A DNA stretch of 64,000 bases from NCBI GenBank assembly GCA_000310025.1, contig FN649750.1, positions 1,157,502 to 1,221,501 on the forward strand. Direction: 5' to 3'. The position numbers and the translations under genes are program-made. This document shows, piece by piece, positions 1 to 11,340 of the stretch. Origin of the DNA: Ectocarpus siliculosus (lineage: Eukaryota; Sar; Phaeophyceae; Ectocarpales; Ectocarpaceae). Below the pieces are notes generated by a model that searched no databases, was not told where the DNA came from, and saw nothing but the letters and a program-made list of their open reading frames with translations. Each line of letters begins with the position of its first letter. The first letter of the stretch is position 1.

Positions 1-2724
1 GAGGGTCCTTCCGTGTTTTCTTCCGGTGGACAGCTCTCTGCTTCCCGTTCTGACTCTTGCACACAGTGGTGTTGCGCTTGGCCGTCGTCCTCCACGCGCT
101 CACCCATGGCGGGGTTGTCTGCTGGGACTTCACTCTGTTGTTGATGCTGCTGTTGGTGTGAAATCGAATTGGTCCCTGTATCCGGCGTCACTGCGGCGGG
201 TGCGATGGCGGAGACACCTTCAGAGGAATCACAACGGGTGGCCGAAGTTTCATCCTCTTGCCTAGACTCCCCCCCGTCCACCTCTTGGTCCTTAGCACTG
301 CACGGATAAGTGCGCCTCTTCTGTTTCCCGTCCTTCTCTGGCTTCAAGTCGTCCGAAGACAGCTCGGAAGGACCGGGAATATGCTTGCCTTTATCGTTCG
401 CTTTATCCCCTTCTGTGCCTGACTCCGCCTTTTCCCCTTTCCAAAGCGAGCTTGGCTGCTCTCCTTCATCTACTGCTGCATCTTGTTCTTGGTAGCTGCC
501 GTCATCAGAAAGGTCGCGCAAGTCATCCAGCTCCTCATCATCGTCGGCGTCTTCGTTGTCGTCACTGCGCTTGGCATCCACACCATCGTCGTCGCTGTCG
601 TTGCTGTTGTTGTCGTCATCGCTGCTGTCACCAGTCTGCAAAACGTGGAAAATCACAAGTCGTGGGGCCCCCGTCAAGAAGAAATGTTCAGCGGGTCATT
701 CCAACTAAGACAGCAGCACGATCCTGCGACGCATACAAAACGGGGCGCGAAGTGCCGGCAAATAGCCTCTAGCAACACCCAACTAACCCGCACGCGAAAC
801 GACCAACTTGCATTTCCTTGTTGGGTTTGAGGTCGGTAGCAAGTAAGAAGAACTGAGCTTCTAAAAAAACTGAATAAAACCGGCGAATATCCGTCCCAAC
901 GGAAATTTAAGAACTGGTCCGAATGTGGGGGTCTCGAATTTTTCATAGGGACAGCTCATCCGGCACATCAGCGCCACAAGCAGAAGGAAGGCAAGGGGAA
1001 GGCCGCGACTCGGAGAAAAGCCATTTTGTGAGCTATCGACGTGTTCCGTCAATCTTTCAGCGATACTGCCGACATTGGGAGCACGCGTGATCGAGATAAA
1101 CCATCCCAGCATGCAAACTCTAAGAGTCCTACAAGAGAGCAAACCATGGACGGTATTGGCGTAATAGGTAAGGGTTTTATAGGCTCTGCAAAGTACCGGC
1201 TTCGATTGGCAAGGTTACACGTTCGAGGACCAACAGACTGCAAACCACACGAGTTATGCCCACGCCTCTAACAAAAGTCGTGTTCGCAACCCCACGGAAA
1301 AAACGATTTGTCATTTGTTTCCACTCGTACCGTAGCTCTCGCAGAGTGTGCAAGCCCGTCGGGCATCATCAAGAGCTCTTGCCGAGAAATGCTGAGCTGT
1401 TCCAGAGCCTGCTACGACATACCGGACACAGCGTATCAGCTTCAAGATCTTGTTCGAGTAACACACTGCTTGATACATTTGTGCAATATCCCCGGGATTC
1501 TCATATCCCATTCAGACCACCAGCGCCCCCACCAGCGCCCCCACCTGCGCCTGCGCGTGTTCAGCTTGTCTCAGCAACTCGCCGAAGCCCACCAACCTTT
1601 CGGGAACGGGAGGGGGTGCGACACCGCCGTCCTCTCCTCCCTTGCTGCCCTGCGCGCGGAGGAAGAGGGTAAAGCAAGCAACGGACCGCATCCAAGCATG
1701 CATTGTGAAGCGATGATCGCGATTTGCCCGTGCAACAGTACCTGAACTTGCATGCGTCGTAGTTTGCCACATCCACCACCTCCAGCCGCTAGAAGAATCG
1801 AATCGACTACACTACCAGCAACGCGCAAAGTCATTTCTCGTTCGTCTCTTGGCTACATCCGTGTAATCCGTCGGTACCAACAAATTGCGATTGTCGCAAG
1901 AGGCTGGTTGTGATAGGGAGAGCATGGCAGCGAAAACCTTCTTGGGCAGCCTTCTGCTCGAAAGTCCGAACCAATAGTTGCAAGGCAAGCCATGGCTCGC
2001 AGAGCCCGTGGTTATTTAGCGAGGCTAGCGGCACAGAAGTTCCGCTGCTGTCCCCAACGTACTGCCGTGTCGCGTTCCTTTTCACATACCGCTCGCTTGT
2101 CATGCCTCGACACCCATGGCCGGTAGGCTAACTACTTCTCCGTACGCACATCAGTGTGTTTGCGAGCCGCGCGTGCACGATTTCCTGTAGTTGCCACAAT
2201 ATCCACTGATGTATTGGTCAGCTTCTTCCCACTCCATTACATAAAAACAGATGCACACAAAAAAACGTCGATCCCGACGCCCTTGCACCTGGAGCTGCTC
2301 CGTGTCGAAGAGTAAGCCCGTCTCCTCGCTTGAATCCTCGGAGTCCCCTCGTTGTCCTTGCTGCTCCTCTTCCGTCTCTTCCTCTTCTGTTTCTTCCTCG
2401 TCCTCAACGTCGTCATCTTCTCCGCCGTCTACCTCCTCAAGCCCCTCTGCCAGCGTCCCCCGCCTCCCCTCTGTATGCCCCTCTGCAGCAGCCCCTCTCG
2501 TGCCCCCTGCGCTTCGGACAGCTTCGTTCTCATACCGATCCCTGCCACTGGCGGCGGGGAGAGTACTCTCCGCGCGGTCGGCGCTACCGCTAGCGGGCAT
2601 GGTATCGCCAATCGAAGTGCCCCGCCTGAACTTGCCGCTGTTGTTGCTCTTCAGCACGCTAGTGTTGCTGCCGTTGGAACCGCTCGTCGTTGATATGGTA
2701 TCCGCCTCACCCGCTGCTATCAGT
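1..2724 (-). CDS. Acidic low-complexity protein, 3' part, truncated by window edge
   Basis: Two exons are visible: 2289-2724, then 1-635, which stays open to the window edge. The donor at 2289 (CAG|GTGCAA) and acceptor at 635 (TTTTGCAG|ACT) join in phase 0. The upstream exon is rich in Ser, Gly, Asp and Glu and ends in a run of Glu just before the junction. The downstream exon begins TGDSSDDDNNSNDSDDDG and continues with acidic clusters, a short basic patch (KDGKQKRR) and a Gln/His-rich stretch. I recognise no folded domain or catalytic motif. Such composition is common in nuclear or nucleolar disordered proteins, but that is inference. The 5' acceptor near 2724 follows a pyrimidine-rich tract and is tentative; earlier exons were not found. 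The intron 636-2288 holds nothing I recognise. Serine-rich ORFs on the plus strand here are mirror images of the acidic exons. Confidence 0.5.
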
Positions 2725-3504
2725 CTTTCCAGTGGATGGTGGGGAAAAAGGCGGGAGTGAAGATGTGCTAAACGGTGCATACAACAAAGTGGCAATGTAT
2801 GTTGGGTACGCTCACACAACTCCCGGCAGCCAACTAAACGAACAGGCTACATCAGCATGGTGAGGGAGAGCCGATTCGCAGGAGATGGAGTCGGCGACAC
2901 ACAAGGAGGATCTGTATCACCAATACAACCAATCGCCAAGAAACCAGCAGCACTACTCGGACATTTCAAGCAGTGTCTACCATCGCCCTGCCCATGCATT
3001 CCGCACCAGAATCTGCCAAAGACCCGTGCCGACGGATCCCTTCTTGGCAATTACTCTTTCCACTTCCATCGAAGTCATTGTCAAGATCGTTGCTCCTTCT
3101 CTACAACTCTCCCCCGATGAAATACACAAGTTTGGCTGTTCTGTTTGGGCTGAAGAGGTATCGTCAATGATGCGCATCAGTGGCGGGCAAGCAGTAATGG
3201 AGTGCAGCCTTCCCGTGAGCGAACAGAGCAAATCTTGCTATGCATACCCACAGCTGTTCATCGGCATGCTCGCTTCCCTCGTTGGCGGCAACACAACCAA
3301 CACGCCCTCCATCCCCCCCATTCCAATGACACCTTTCCTGTCCAATGATTCACAGGCCCTCTCCCCCAAGGGCTAGAATATTAAAAAAAAATGACGCGTT
3401 TCCCGTCATCCCATCACAGCAACATATTACAAGCATTGCGCCCACCCCCTCATCGAAATAAACGACGTGCTGCGCATCCCGGCGCATGTTTATGACTACA
3501 ACCT
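2725..3504. other. Intergenic stretch, no gene recognised
   Basis: The stretch lies between the tail-to-head minus-strand neighbours. A 163-codon plus-strand ORF at 2885-3376 has no recognisable domain and no supporting splice structure, so I do not call it. The region must contain the 3' UTR of the DOT1-like gene and the 5' part of the acidic gene. Confidence 0.4.
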
Positions 3505-6500
3505 TTACCTGTGTAGGTGGTTGCGACCGTCCCGATTGCTGCCTGGCGCAGGCTCTCCGTCGAGACGGCGCCGGTGGATAAACACCGTGGCGGGTCCTGG
3601 CACAACGAGAGGGAGGGAGGGGTACACAAGGAGATAACAGAGGCGAAAGGAGCGGGACACAGAACACATAGACCGACAGACGGAAAGTGAATTTGGTGTG
3701 GGAGAGATAACTATCGCGAGATAGATAGATGGCGAAAGAGAGAGGCGGGGGGGAGAGAAAGAGAGAAATGAAGATAGACAGGCATGGACCTAAAGGCAAG
3801 CAGGCAGGCAGGCAGGCAAGCAAGCACGACCGCGTGTGCTGTTTTAGCATCCTCAATCATGAATACACGTATGCCTGCGGTCATACATGCACCTTGGCTC
3901 GACCCTTGGGGCGGACAGACGATAGCTCCAGAAGCGACTACTGTTTTGCGTAGAGGTACAAGAACACGACCACGGAGCTGCACTACTCTGATCCAATAAA
4001 CGGCGAGGGTCAAAAGGCAAAGGTCGTGCCTTGTACACCACCACGTAGCCTAGGCGGAAGTTAATACCGACGAAGGTTCGGTTCGGGGGGGACCAACATC
4101 TCTGGACTTCAGGAGGGGTGATACCTGCACGGTCGGAAGAGACTCAAGTCGGAGTAGGCGGTCAAGCAGTGCTACTGCTGCAACATAATTGCATGGCACC
4201 GTCACTCACCCCAGCTCATTTCGAAGCGCCTCTTGCTGAGGACCTCGAAAGCTGTGGAATCTAGCCCCTTCGTGAAGGTTACCACGATGGACCCTGGCTT
4301 TAGCTCCTCCGCCTGTAATCAGACAAACGGGCAAGCCGGAAATGCGCGCAGCACGCAGTTGCACGGGCACAAAGTACAACATGAAACTATACTTTCATGT
4401 TGAAAAGAGCCTGCATCTGCTTGAAATTACACTCATGTTCAAAAAAAGCTTGCGTTTTGCAGCACCGGGATTCATGTTGCCAACATATATCGCGATGGGT
4501 CAACCTCGTCAACCAGCCGTGCTAGCGACCTATCCTTGCGCTGTCCGTGCTACGAAACGGTCCTACACGACGACGTTCTGCACTCTCTTTTCAATCTTCT
4601 CCCTCCGGCAATGGCCACACCCACGAGACTCGTCGCGGTGTCCGCCTGCCCCCACACGTTCGCGAGTGCTTTTCGGGTGTCTAGGACTGGAGATAAATCA
4701 GCCTGCACTGCCTCGCGTCGCCAATGACGGTCACGGACATTCAAGTTACTCTTTCGCTGTTCTCGGATACGACACATCGTGTGTATGTGCTCTGATCCTT
4801 CCGATTTGCAACGAGGCGCCAACACCGACCACTCGTGCGGAGATGGTGCCACCGATTCAAACCGTTCTGAGTGAGAAGATAAACACTTGACCATGCCGGG
4901 ATCTCTGGTACACAAGCTCCCGCCTCAGCGAAAAGGTCTCAGAAAAAATCCGGGATCTCCGATTCACACTTTCACTCGTTCGCTCGTGCACCGCCGGTTT
5001 CCTCCTTGTAGTCCAATACGCCGCTGGGCCAAAAGGATGACTGGTCAAAAAATACTTCCAGCCTCAGCTGACTGGGAAAGTGAAAGATCGGTACCACTCG
5101 CAGTGCCAACGGGAGAGACCCAACCCAAAGGGTATTCTTAAACACAACAACACGCACTTGTGCGCATGACAAACCTGCCCAAGCTCGAAGCCCTTCTGGC
5201 CGTCGCTCTTCACACAAAATATAACGAGCCCTGGTGATGCGTTTGCTGTGCTGGAACGCGGTCCGGATTCTGAGGTCTACCGCGGCGGGAATGGACAAAA
5301 GCAGCGACCAAGGGTTACACCATGTAAGATGAAACCCAAGGCCGAGCATGAGGAAAACGACTGGTTGCTCACCTGACGAGCGAGTGCATCCATGAGGTCC
5401 TCCGGAAAGCACGTGCTGTTGGCAAACACGCAGTCTCCGTCGGACCAGTCGTACTCCAAGAACGATCCGGCGAACACACTGGCGTTCTGTGTTCCAAGGC
5501 CCGCGCACAGAAACACAAACACACACATGCAGTCGCGCGCCGCCGAAGAAGCACAGAAGGGGTCTGTTGAATGCAGCAAGAAAGGCGTCATATCGCTGCC
5601 AAAAATACTTTTTTACCTTCGTACTGCGATTGCCTGCCGTCAAATATTAAAAAAAAATAGGTTCTTCACTTCGCTAGGCGTACAGCTGTCTTTCACCGAA
5701 AAATGTGGTCCTGTTGTAGCATTGCAATCCCAGCGGGTGTGTGTGGGGGGTACATTTCCTGCCCGCGTTATGGGCTCTTTACCAACAACTTGAGGGTGTG
5801 AATGCGGATGAGGATGGAACTCGGAGTATCTCAGCTAGCGATTTCCAAGGCCGCACCGCATGGATTCCGCATCGGTCTCCGTGTTGTCCAACGGGAAAAA
5901 ACCATCTACGGACCCCCACAACCTGAAAAAATCGATTAAGTTGCGGCAGCAATAGACTACGTGTGATTCGCCCCCGGTCGAGAACATTTTCCAATTTAGA
6001 GATGCTGCGCCCCGCCACGGTAGATGTCAGGACCTTGCACAGACACACGTAGACGAGACCACCTACAAGCCAGCAGAGGCAGTCGACAGCAGCAGCAACG
6101 ACCTGTACAAATAGCCCAAGCACCTGCGGGCACCGTCGGTCTAGAAGCCGTTTCACGTGGGCGTTGAACCGGTTCGTGACGAGCTGCGCCGCAGTGTGCA
6201 ACGGCTGGAGGATCTCAATGCCGACGCAGTGAGTGAAATCTTGTGTTAGACGGGCCTAGAAGGTGGGCACGTCAAAACATCATGGAGTATCGAGCACGGT
6301 CGGAGAAGAGCAGTTGGAGTTGACTTGGCTATGCACATGTTGTGTTTATGCTCCTCCTTACCTGGACCAGTGGCCTGTGCGTGGTATTTGTAGCGCCATA
6401 CCCTGAAAAGAGAACAGCATCAGTCCACCAATCAAACGCGTCCTGATCTCGCGTACCTACATGTCATCTTGGCTGCCGTTCACCCCAACTTGAACCAAAC

Positions 6501-8492
6501 GCACAGGCTTGGTGAGTGAACAACAATTTCGTCAAAGCAACTACTACTGTAACAAACCAAGGCAAATAGGAAAAACCAACGCGTTCTCACCACATACAGC
6601 GCTTTTCCAGTACCGCTTCCTAGGTCGTAGAAAATCTCCCCAGTTTTGGACTCCGTCAATGCGCCTATCTCCCGCAGGATCGTTGCGAAGCTCGCGAAAT
6701 CCACCTGCAAGAGTCGCCGCGCATCGAAATACGTCATGTTGGCGCTGTCACAGGTGTCATTTTGGTCATCATTGGCGTCATCGATGCTTGTCGGAATTGT
6801 TGAGGAAGACGTAACTCTTATGACAACCTTTTCAACACAGTAAAACTGGTGCTCGCTGCGAATATCTCTATTTTTCCGCAGACTACGTCAAATGACCACC
6901 AAATGCCCTCCTCAAACTCAGGTATACAGCGAAGATCTCTGCGAGGATGAGGTGAAGAAATATCTTCGGCGTTCCCCCTCCGAGGTCTGCAGTGGGATAG
7001 TGCCACTATCACATCTTTTGAGCTCGACAAAGTGAGCCCAATCTTCATCCACAAGTAGCATGGTTCTCAGCCAGAATACCTCGTTGTATAGCAAGCCTGA
7101 AAGTCTGCAGTCACCCGCACAAGAGTGCTTCGTAAATGTGCGTACAATTTTTCGACGCATCGGCCCGTGATTCTGTGATTTCTGCCGGCGAAGCCCGCTT
7201 ACCTCTCCGTAGATGAGTGCCCTGTCGTCCATGAGGCCCTTCCTCCTCCTCTCTGCCTTGGATAGGCTCTTGCCCTCGGCGAGGGACAGCCCGACGAACA
7301 ACGACTCATACAATCGCTTGCTCTCGTGGTCTGTCTCGAGGGAGTTCAACACGCAAGAGCTTCAACCATTAGCCCGGGGAACAACGATTCATACAGTCGC
7401 CAGCTCCCAGGGTCTGTCCCAAGGAAGTTTAACACGCAACACCTCCGAACCATTAGTGTTGTTGCCGAGTTTCCGTCGTCGATTCATCGCCGGTGCAAAG
7501 AAAGCGAACCCAAAAAATCTACGAACGAAGTGTGCGTTGTTGAGAGAGTCGATCCCCCCTCGCTCCACCCATGTTTTGCCGCTCGATGAATGCACAGAAG
7601 CGCCTGCTAAACAACGAGTCCAGCAGCCACCGTCTATCACGGTCTGTATGCGGCAACATGAACGCGAGACACCGAGCCTCCTCGTTTTCGTAGAATTCAC
7701 TATGTTCTTCCTGACGATGCCCGGCCAATGCCTGACAGGCTCAAGGCAACAAGCTGTTCGGTTTTCCAAGAAAATCCCACGGCAACCGGTGCGGTGGCCG
7801 ACAACGCATACCCACCGGGGAGAAGTTGAGAAGCCACAGCGAGGTAGGAACCCCGAAAAACATTTCACGGGTCGCAGCGATGAAAACTGCGGAGTAGGTC
7901 TGGTTTGGTGTTCACCGGGAGGTGCTTCCGTTGTCTGGTGTTCGTTTGTCACTCTGCTAGGGTAGTTGTGCCTCGCCGAGGCTCTGTGCGCAACTAGGGG
8001 TTGGAATTGTAAACTTGCATGTCGAGGTGGGATTTGTTTGGTCTATGGCTGAATCAATATTCCGAGCTTGGCACGTAGAGAACATATCCGCGCTGTTGCG
8101 AAAGCCCGTGGCCTGCTCCCAGGGGAATATGGGGTCAGGTGGGGAGTGTTTCGGACTCGACCAACGCTTCCCTCTCTTGATACTTATGTTGTTCGATGCA
8201 CATCATAACAACCCTGGCACTGGTGCTAACAAAAACATCAAATTCGTGTGCATACCTACGGCAGCGGCATACAAGCAAGAGCGCGATCTGTTCTCGGGAG
8301 TTGTTCAAGCTCGACTCCGCCTCCGCACGAGATCTCAGAAAAAAAACCCTCACCGATGAGGCCGTGCAGGTCTTCGAGAAAGTTCGGGTTGGAGCCGAAT
8401 CCCGCGAAGGTCTTGAGCAAGCCCTCGTCCCTCCTTAGAATAAGATCTTTTAGGAAACCCTTGCCTGAATACACCAGGGCAACGTTGATCAT
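3505..8492 (-). CDS. DOT1-like histone methyltransferase (SAM-dependent)
   Basis: Seven exons join in frame: 8354-8492, 7203-7330, 6591-6704, 6124-6255, 5373-5486, 4210-4312 and 3505-3596, giving 273 residues with a TAA stop. The DOT1 fold is clear. In order, I see YGE-VDFASF (the YGExxxxxF signature across the exon 2/3 junction), the SAM-binding FYDLGSGTGKA, CVGIEIL, the SFLEYDW / VFANSTCF substrate and SAM-pocket region, LKPGSIVVTFTK, and the closing MSWG-PATVFIHRR strand. Known family role: methylation of a histone lysine (H3K79 for canonical DOT1) with SAM as donor, in the nucleus. Stramenopiles carry several divergent DOT1-like proteins, so the exact substrate is inferred. The start at ATG 8492 keeps the frame, but 8354-8464 could instead be an internal exon (acceptor TTCAG at 8465). 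The intron upstream of 7330 holds two decayed copies of the start of exon 2, described separately. The final exon is short and ends in an unconserved Arg/His-rich tail. Confidence 0.88.
7296..7665 (-). repeat. Three tandem, diverging copies of a DOT1-like exon start with its splice acceptor
   Basis: Copy 1 (7296-7372) contains the real acceptor (GACAG|AC at 7330/7331) and the start of exon 2, encoding DHESKRLYESLFVG. Copy 2 (7379-7456) repeats the same block with an equivalent acceptor at 7413 and encodes DPGSWRLYESLFPG before a stop. Copy 3 (about 7608-7665) is more diverged, with an acceptor at 7643, and encodes DRDRRWLLDSLFSRR. Spacing is 83 bp between the first two acceptors and 230 bp to the third. 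All three acceptors would accept the upstream exon in the same phase (G|AC). Confidence 0.7.
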
Positions 8493-9116
8493 GTATTCGA
8501 GTCAAGGGGGGGGGAGGGGGGGGGCGGGGGGACAACATGGTTACAGCCGTTTTCGATAGTGATAATTGGCTGTGGGTATCGTGTGCGATCATGCGTGCGT
8601 CTGGACGGTTATCTCATCTGGAAAATAGTATCTATGGAATAAAGAGGACGTACTTCAATCTTCACGCGTCCGGTTGCCTGCGGAATAGAACGAATACACC
8701 CGCATCGTTGACCACCGACTGGCCGCATTTGTTGATTACTGCTTTGTCGTACTATGCATACACATTGATGATCAGCAACGTGAGACCTCAAGCTTGAAAT
8801 CTGTCTCTTGTGAACTTTGTGAGCCGGTTAGGAGTTGAGCTTCGAAACCCCCAAAATCTAAGGACTTAGGCCATTCCTTACGGACACTTTTTTTTAGATA
8901 TTTTCCCGCCCCGAAGGGACGACCCAAAAAGGGATCTACAAAAAAGATTACCCCCTTTTATGGTGCTGGTCGATGTTTTCCTCTTCCGAGTCATCGACAG
9001 CAAACAAGAGACCCTGCAACGGCCGTTGTCACATATGTACATAACTCTTCCACCGCTTTGGTTTTTCAGTGATATCTCCGCACAGAGTGAAGCAGCAGCA
9101 ACTGTAAAGCTATCCC

Positions 9117-9670
9117 TCGCGAGCTGTGGGTATGGTCCGTCTTGTGTGGCGGCTGGTAGAGACCACGGGGCGATAGGAGGCACGGAAACTGAGGTGGTGA
9201 GAGTCAACAGCACGCTGAAAATATGCCGACCGCTCCAGCAACCAGATTTTTTTGCTCTTTCACCCGTGTCGCAACTTGGGTTTACCGGTACTCCCTCGTC
9301 ACCCACTCAACCAACAGCGATGACAAAGGTATGCGCCACGAGCTGTGTGTATGGTCCGTCTTGTGTGGTGGATAATACAGACCAGGAGGCTATAGGGCGC
9401 TCAGAGATTGTGAGCGCAGGAGTAGCGGACAAGCGGGAAAAGTGACCCGCCGCATCTTCAAGCAGCTTTTTTTCGCTCTTTTGCCCGTGTCGCAACTTTG
9501 GTTTACCGGTACTTCCTCGCCACCCACTCAACCAACAGCGATGACAAAGGTATGCGCCACGAGCTGTGTGTACGGTTCGTCTTGTGTGATGGCTGATACA
9601 AACCAGGAGGCTATAGGACGCCCAGAAGTTGGGTTCGCAACGTTGACAGTACACGAAAAATGACCCACCG
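9117..9670. repeat. Tandem repeat, unit about 220 bp, roughly 2.6 copies
   Basis: The phrase GTATGGTCCGTCTTGTG recurs at 9130, 9349 and (with two changes) 9570, and CCCGTGTCGCAACTT recurs at 9263 and 9484, giving a period of 219-221 bp. The first copy is partial. Both strands translate into repetitive peptides (ATSCVYG on plus, YTQLVAHTFVIAVG on minus), but there is no exon structure, so I treat it as non-coding. Confidence 0.75.
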
Positions 9671-9883
9671 TTGCTGCGTCCAGGCTCAATCGGCTTGTTT
9701 GCCGCGTATTTGCCGCACACATCAGGTCGTCCACCTGGTCCAGCCGAATAAAAAAACAACGGCCACCGCCGGTGCTACCGACTCTGTACCAGCCACATGG
9801 CACAACTCGTGTGACCACCGCTAGGGTTTGCGAGGATCAACCATGGAGAGATTCAAGTTTGTAGGTAGGAGTCATGTGGTTGG

Positions 9884-10085
9884 GCCAAAAAAAGACAACC
9901 GTTGTTGACAGCCCTGACTTATCCATCCAAAACTGCCCCAGAAAAAGACAGGATGGGCTATCCAAAACGGGTTGTCTTTTTTTGTCGGCCTTTTTACCCT
10001 GAAAACAGACACCGTAAGAAGGGGTTATTTGGCAAGTTGTCTTTTTTTGAGAAGGAAAAAAGAAAAAGACAGCCCAAAAAAAAGA
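9884..10085. repeat. Clustered inverted repeats around AAAAAGACA / TGTCTTTTT tracts
   Basis: GGCCAAAAAAAGACAACC (9884-9901) is nearly complementary to GGTTGTCTTTTTTTGTCGGCC (about 9969-9989). Further arms of the same kind occur near 9940, 10034 and 10062, so the segment could form nested hairpins. I do not assign it to a family. Confidence 0.45.
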
Positions 10086-11340
10086 ACCGTAGGAAATGGC
10101 CTTATGCACCATTTGTGAGTTCTCGGTTAAGAACCCCTACTCTAATTCGTAGCACAACCCTAGGAAACAAAAAAAAAAAAACTCGGCAAAAACTAGAGGT
10201 TCTTAAGTGCGGGCGCCATCAGAACGCCTCCGTCTCCATTTCTCCCTTCATCTCAGACGACCACTTTCTTCATCGTCGCCTTCGCTACTTCAAGGGTTGC
10301 GCGGTAGCGTATACAGCTGCTTCGAGGTCGCATTTGTGTTCCAGGTGAGGCGGGGATTGAATTCCGTTACTGCTGTCAGTGGTGGGAGTTTAAAATAAAC
10401 AAGTGCTTCCAATCGCAGCAGCGACCACCCGTTCGAGATTAAGCCCCAATAGTTGGGAAGTCGTTACGGTATTGGAAGGCGAGAAAAGCCTGTTAAATAC
10501 CGGACTTATTTCGAGCCTAGTTAGAAGCCAATACACTGACGGATAAGTACTTCGATCGAGATTTCGAGCCTAGCGCCTTCCACACGAAGAGGGTGGAAAT
10601 CATACGCTTTGGGACACGGGATACATGTGTCACCCTGCCTGGTGAGTCTGCTGGCACGTGTAGCATGACATTTTTCGTCTGTTCGGCACATCGGGCAAAG
10701 TACGCTGCCTTACGTAGTACCCGGGATCGAGTACAGGGCGCGGATACGGTCAAGTACGGGCGAGAGCACAAGCGGCCGGCCGCACATTGCTTGACTTCGT
10801 AAGCTGGTACGACGCAATGCCTGCCGCCCATCTTACGTTTTACACGTATGATATAGAAGTACTGTAGCATGTACCCAAACGGAACCATATTGGAGGCGGT
10901 ATGGGTTGTAGTTGAAGTATGTAGGCAAGGGTTGAAATGCCCGTCGCAACATCGGCCATTTTACGAGGCCCGAAGTGCTCTGCTGCTACTGCTGGGGCAA
11001 GTACATGAGGCAGTAACGAGATGACTCGCCACATTGGTACTGCTGAGGCTCGATATCGACCAAGAAGGTGGGCACAAGGATCTGTAGGTATACTGGTACT
11101 GAATATGACACAAGATAAGACACCCCCTGGACCAATTTAAAAAAGCTCGACTACGCCACGAAGAGGATCCATAAATGAAACGCATTTTTCGAAAGCTCCT
11201 GACGGGATAGCTTCAACGCCACCGTTTACGGCGCTGTGACTCTTTCTGCTGTTGAGAAATCGAGATTTAAAAAATCGGTCCAGGGTGTGTGTTATCTTGT
11301 GTAATTTAATGTAGTTTAAGTTTGTAGCTGGTAAAGATCG

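Noticed and set aside
2251-2760. Ser-rich plus-strand ORF of 169 codons
   Set aside because: It is the complement of an acidic (GAN-rich) minus-strand exon, which naturally yields Ser/Pro codons.
6367-6407. A 41-nt exon with good splice sites inside the DOT1-like gene
   Set aside because: Including it shifts the frame and destroys the DFTHCVGIEIL motif; skipping it gives a perfect in-phase join from 6591 to 6255.
7213-7965. A 250-codon plus-strand ORF
   Set aside because: It is antisense to the DOT1-like exon and its duplicated copies, has no domain and no splice support.
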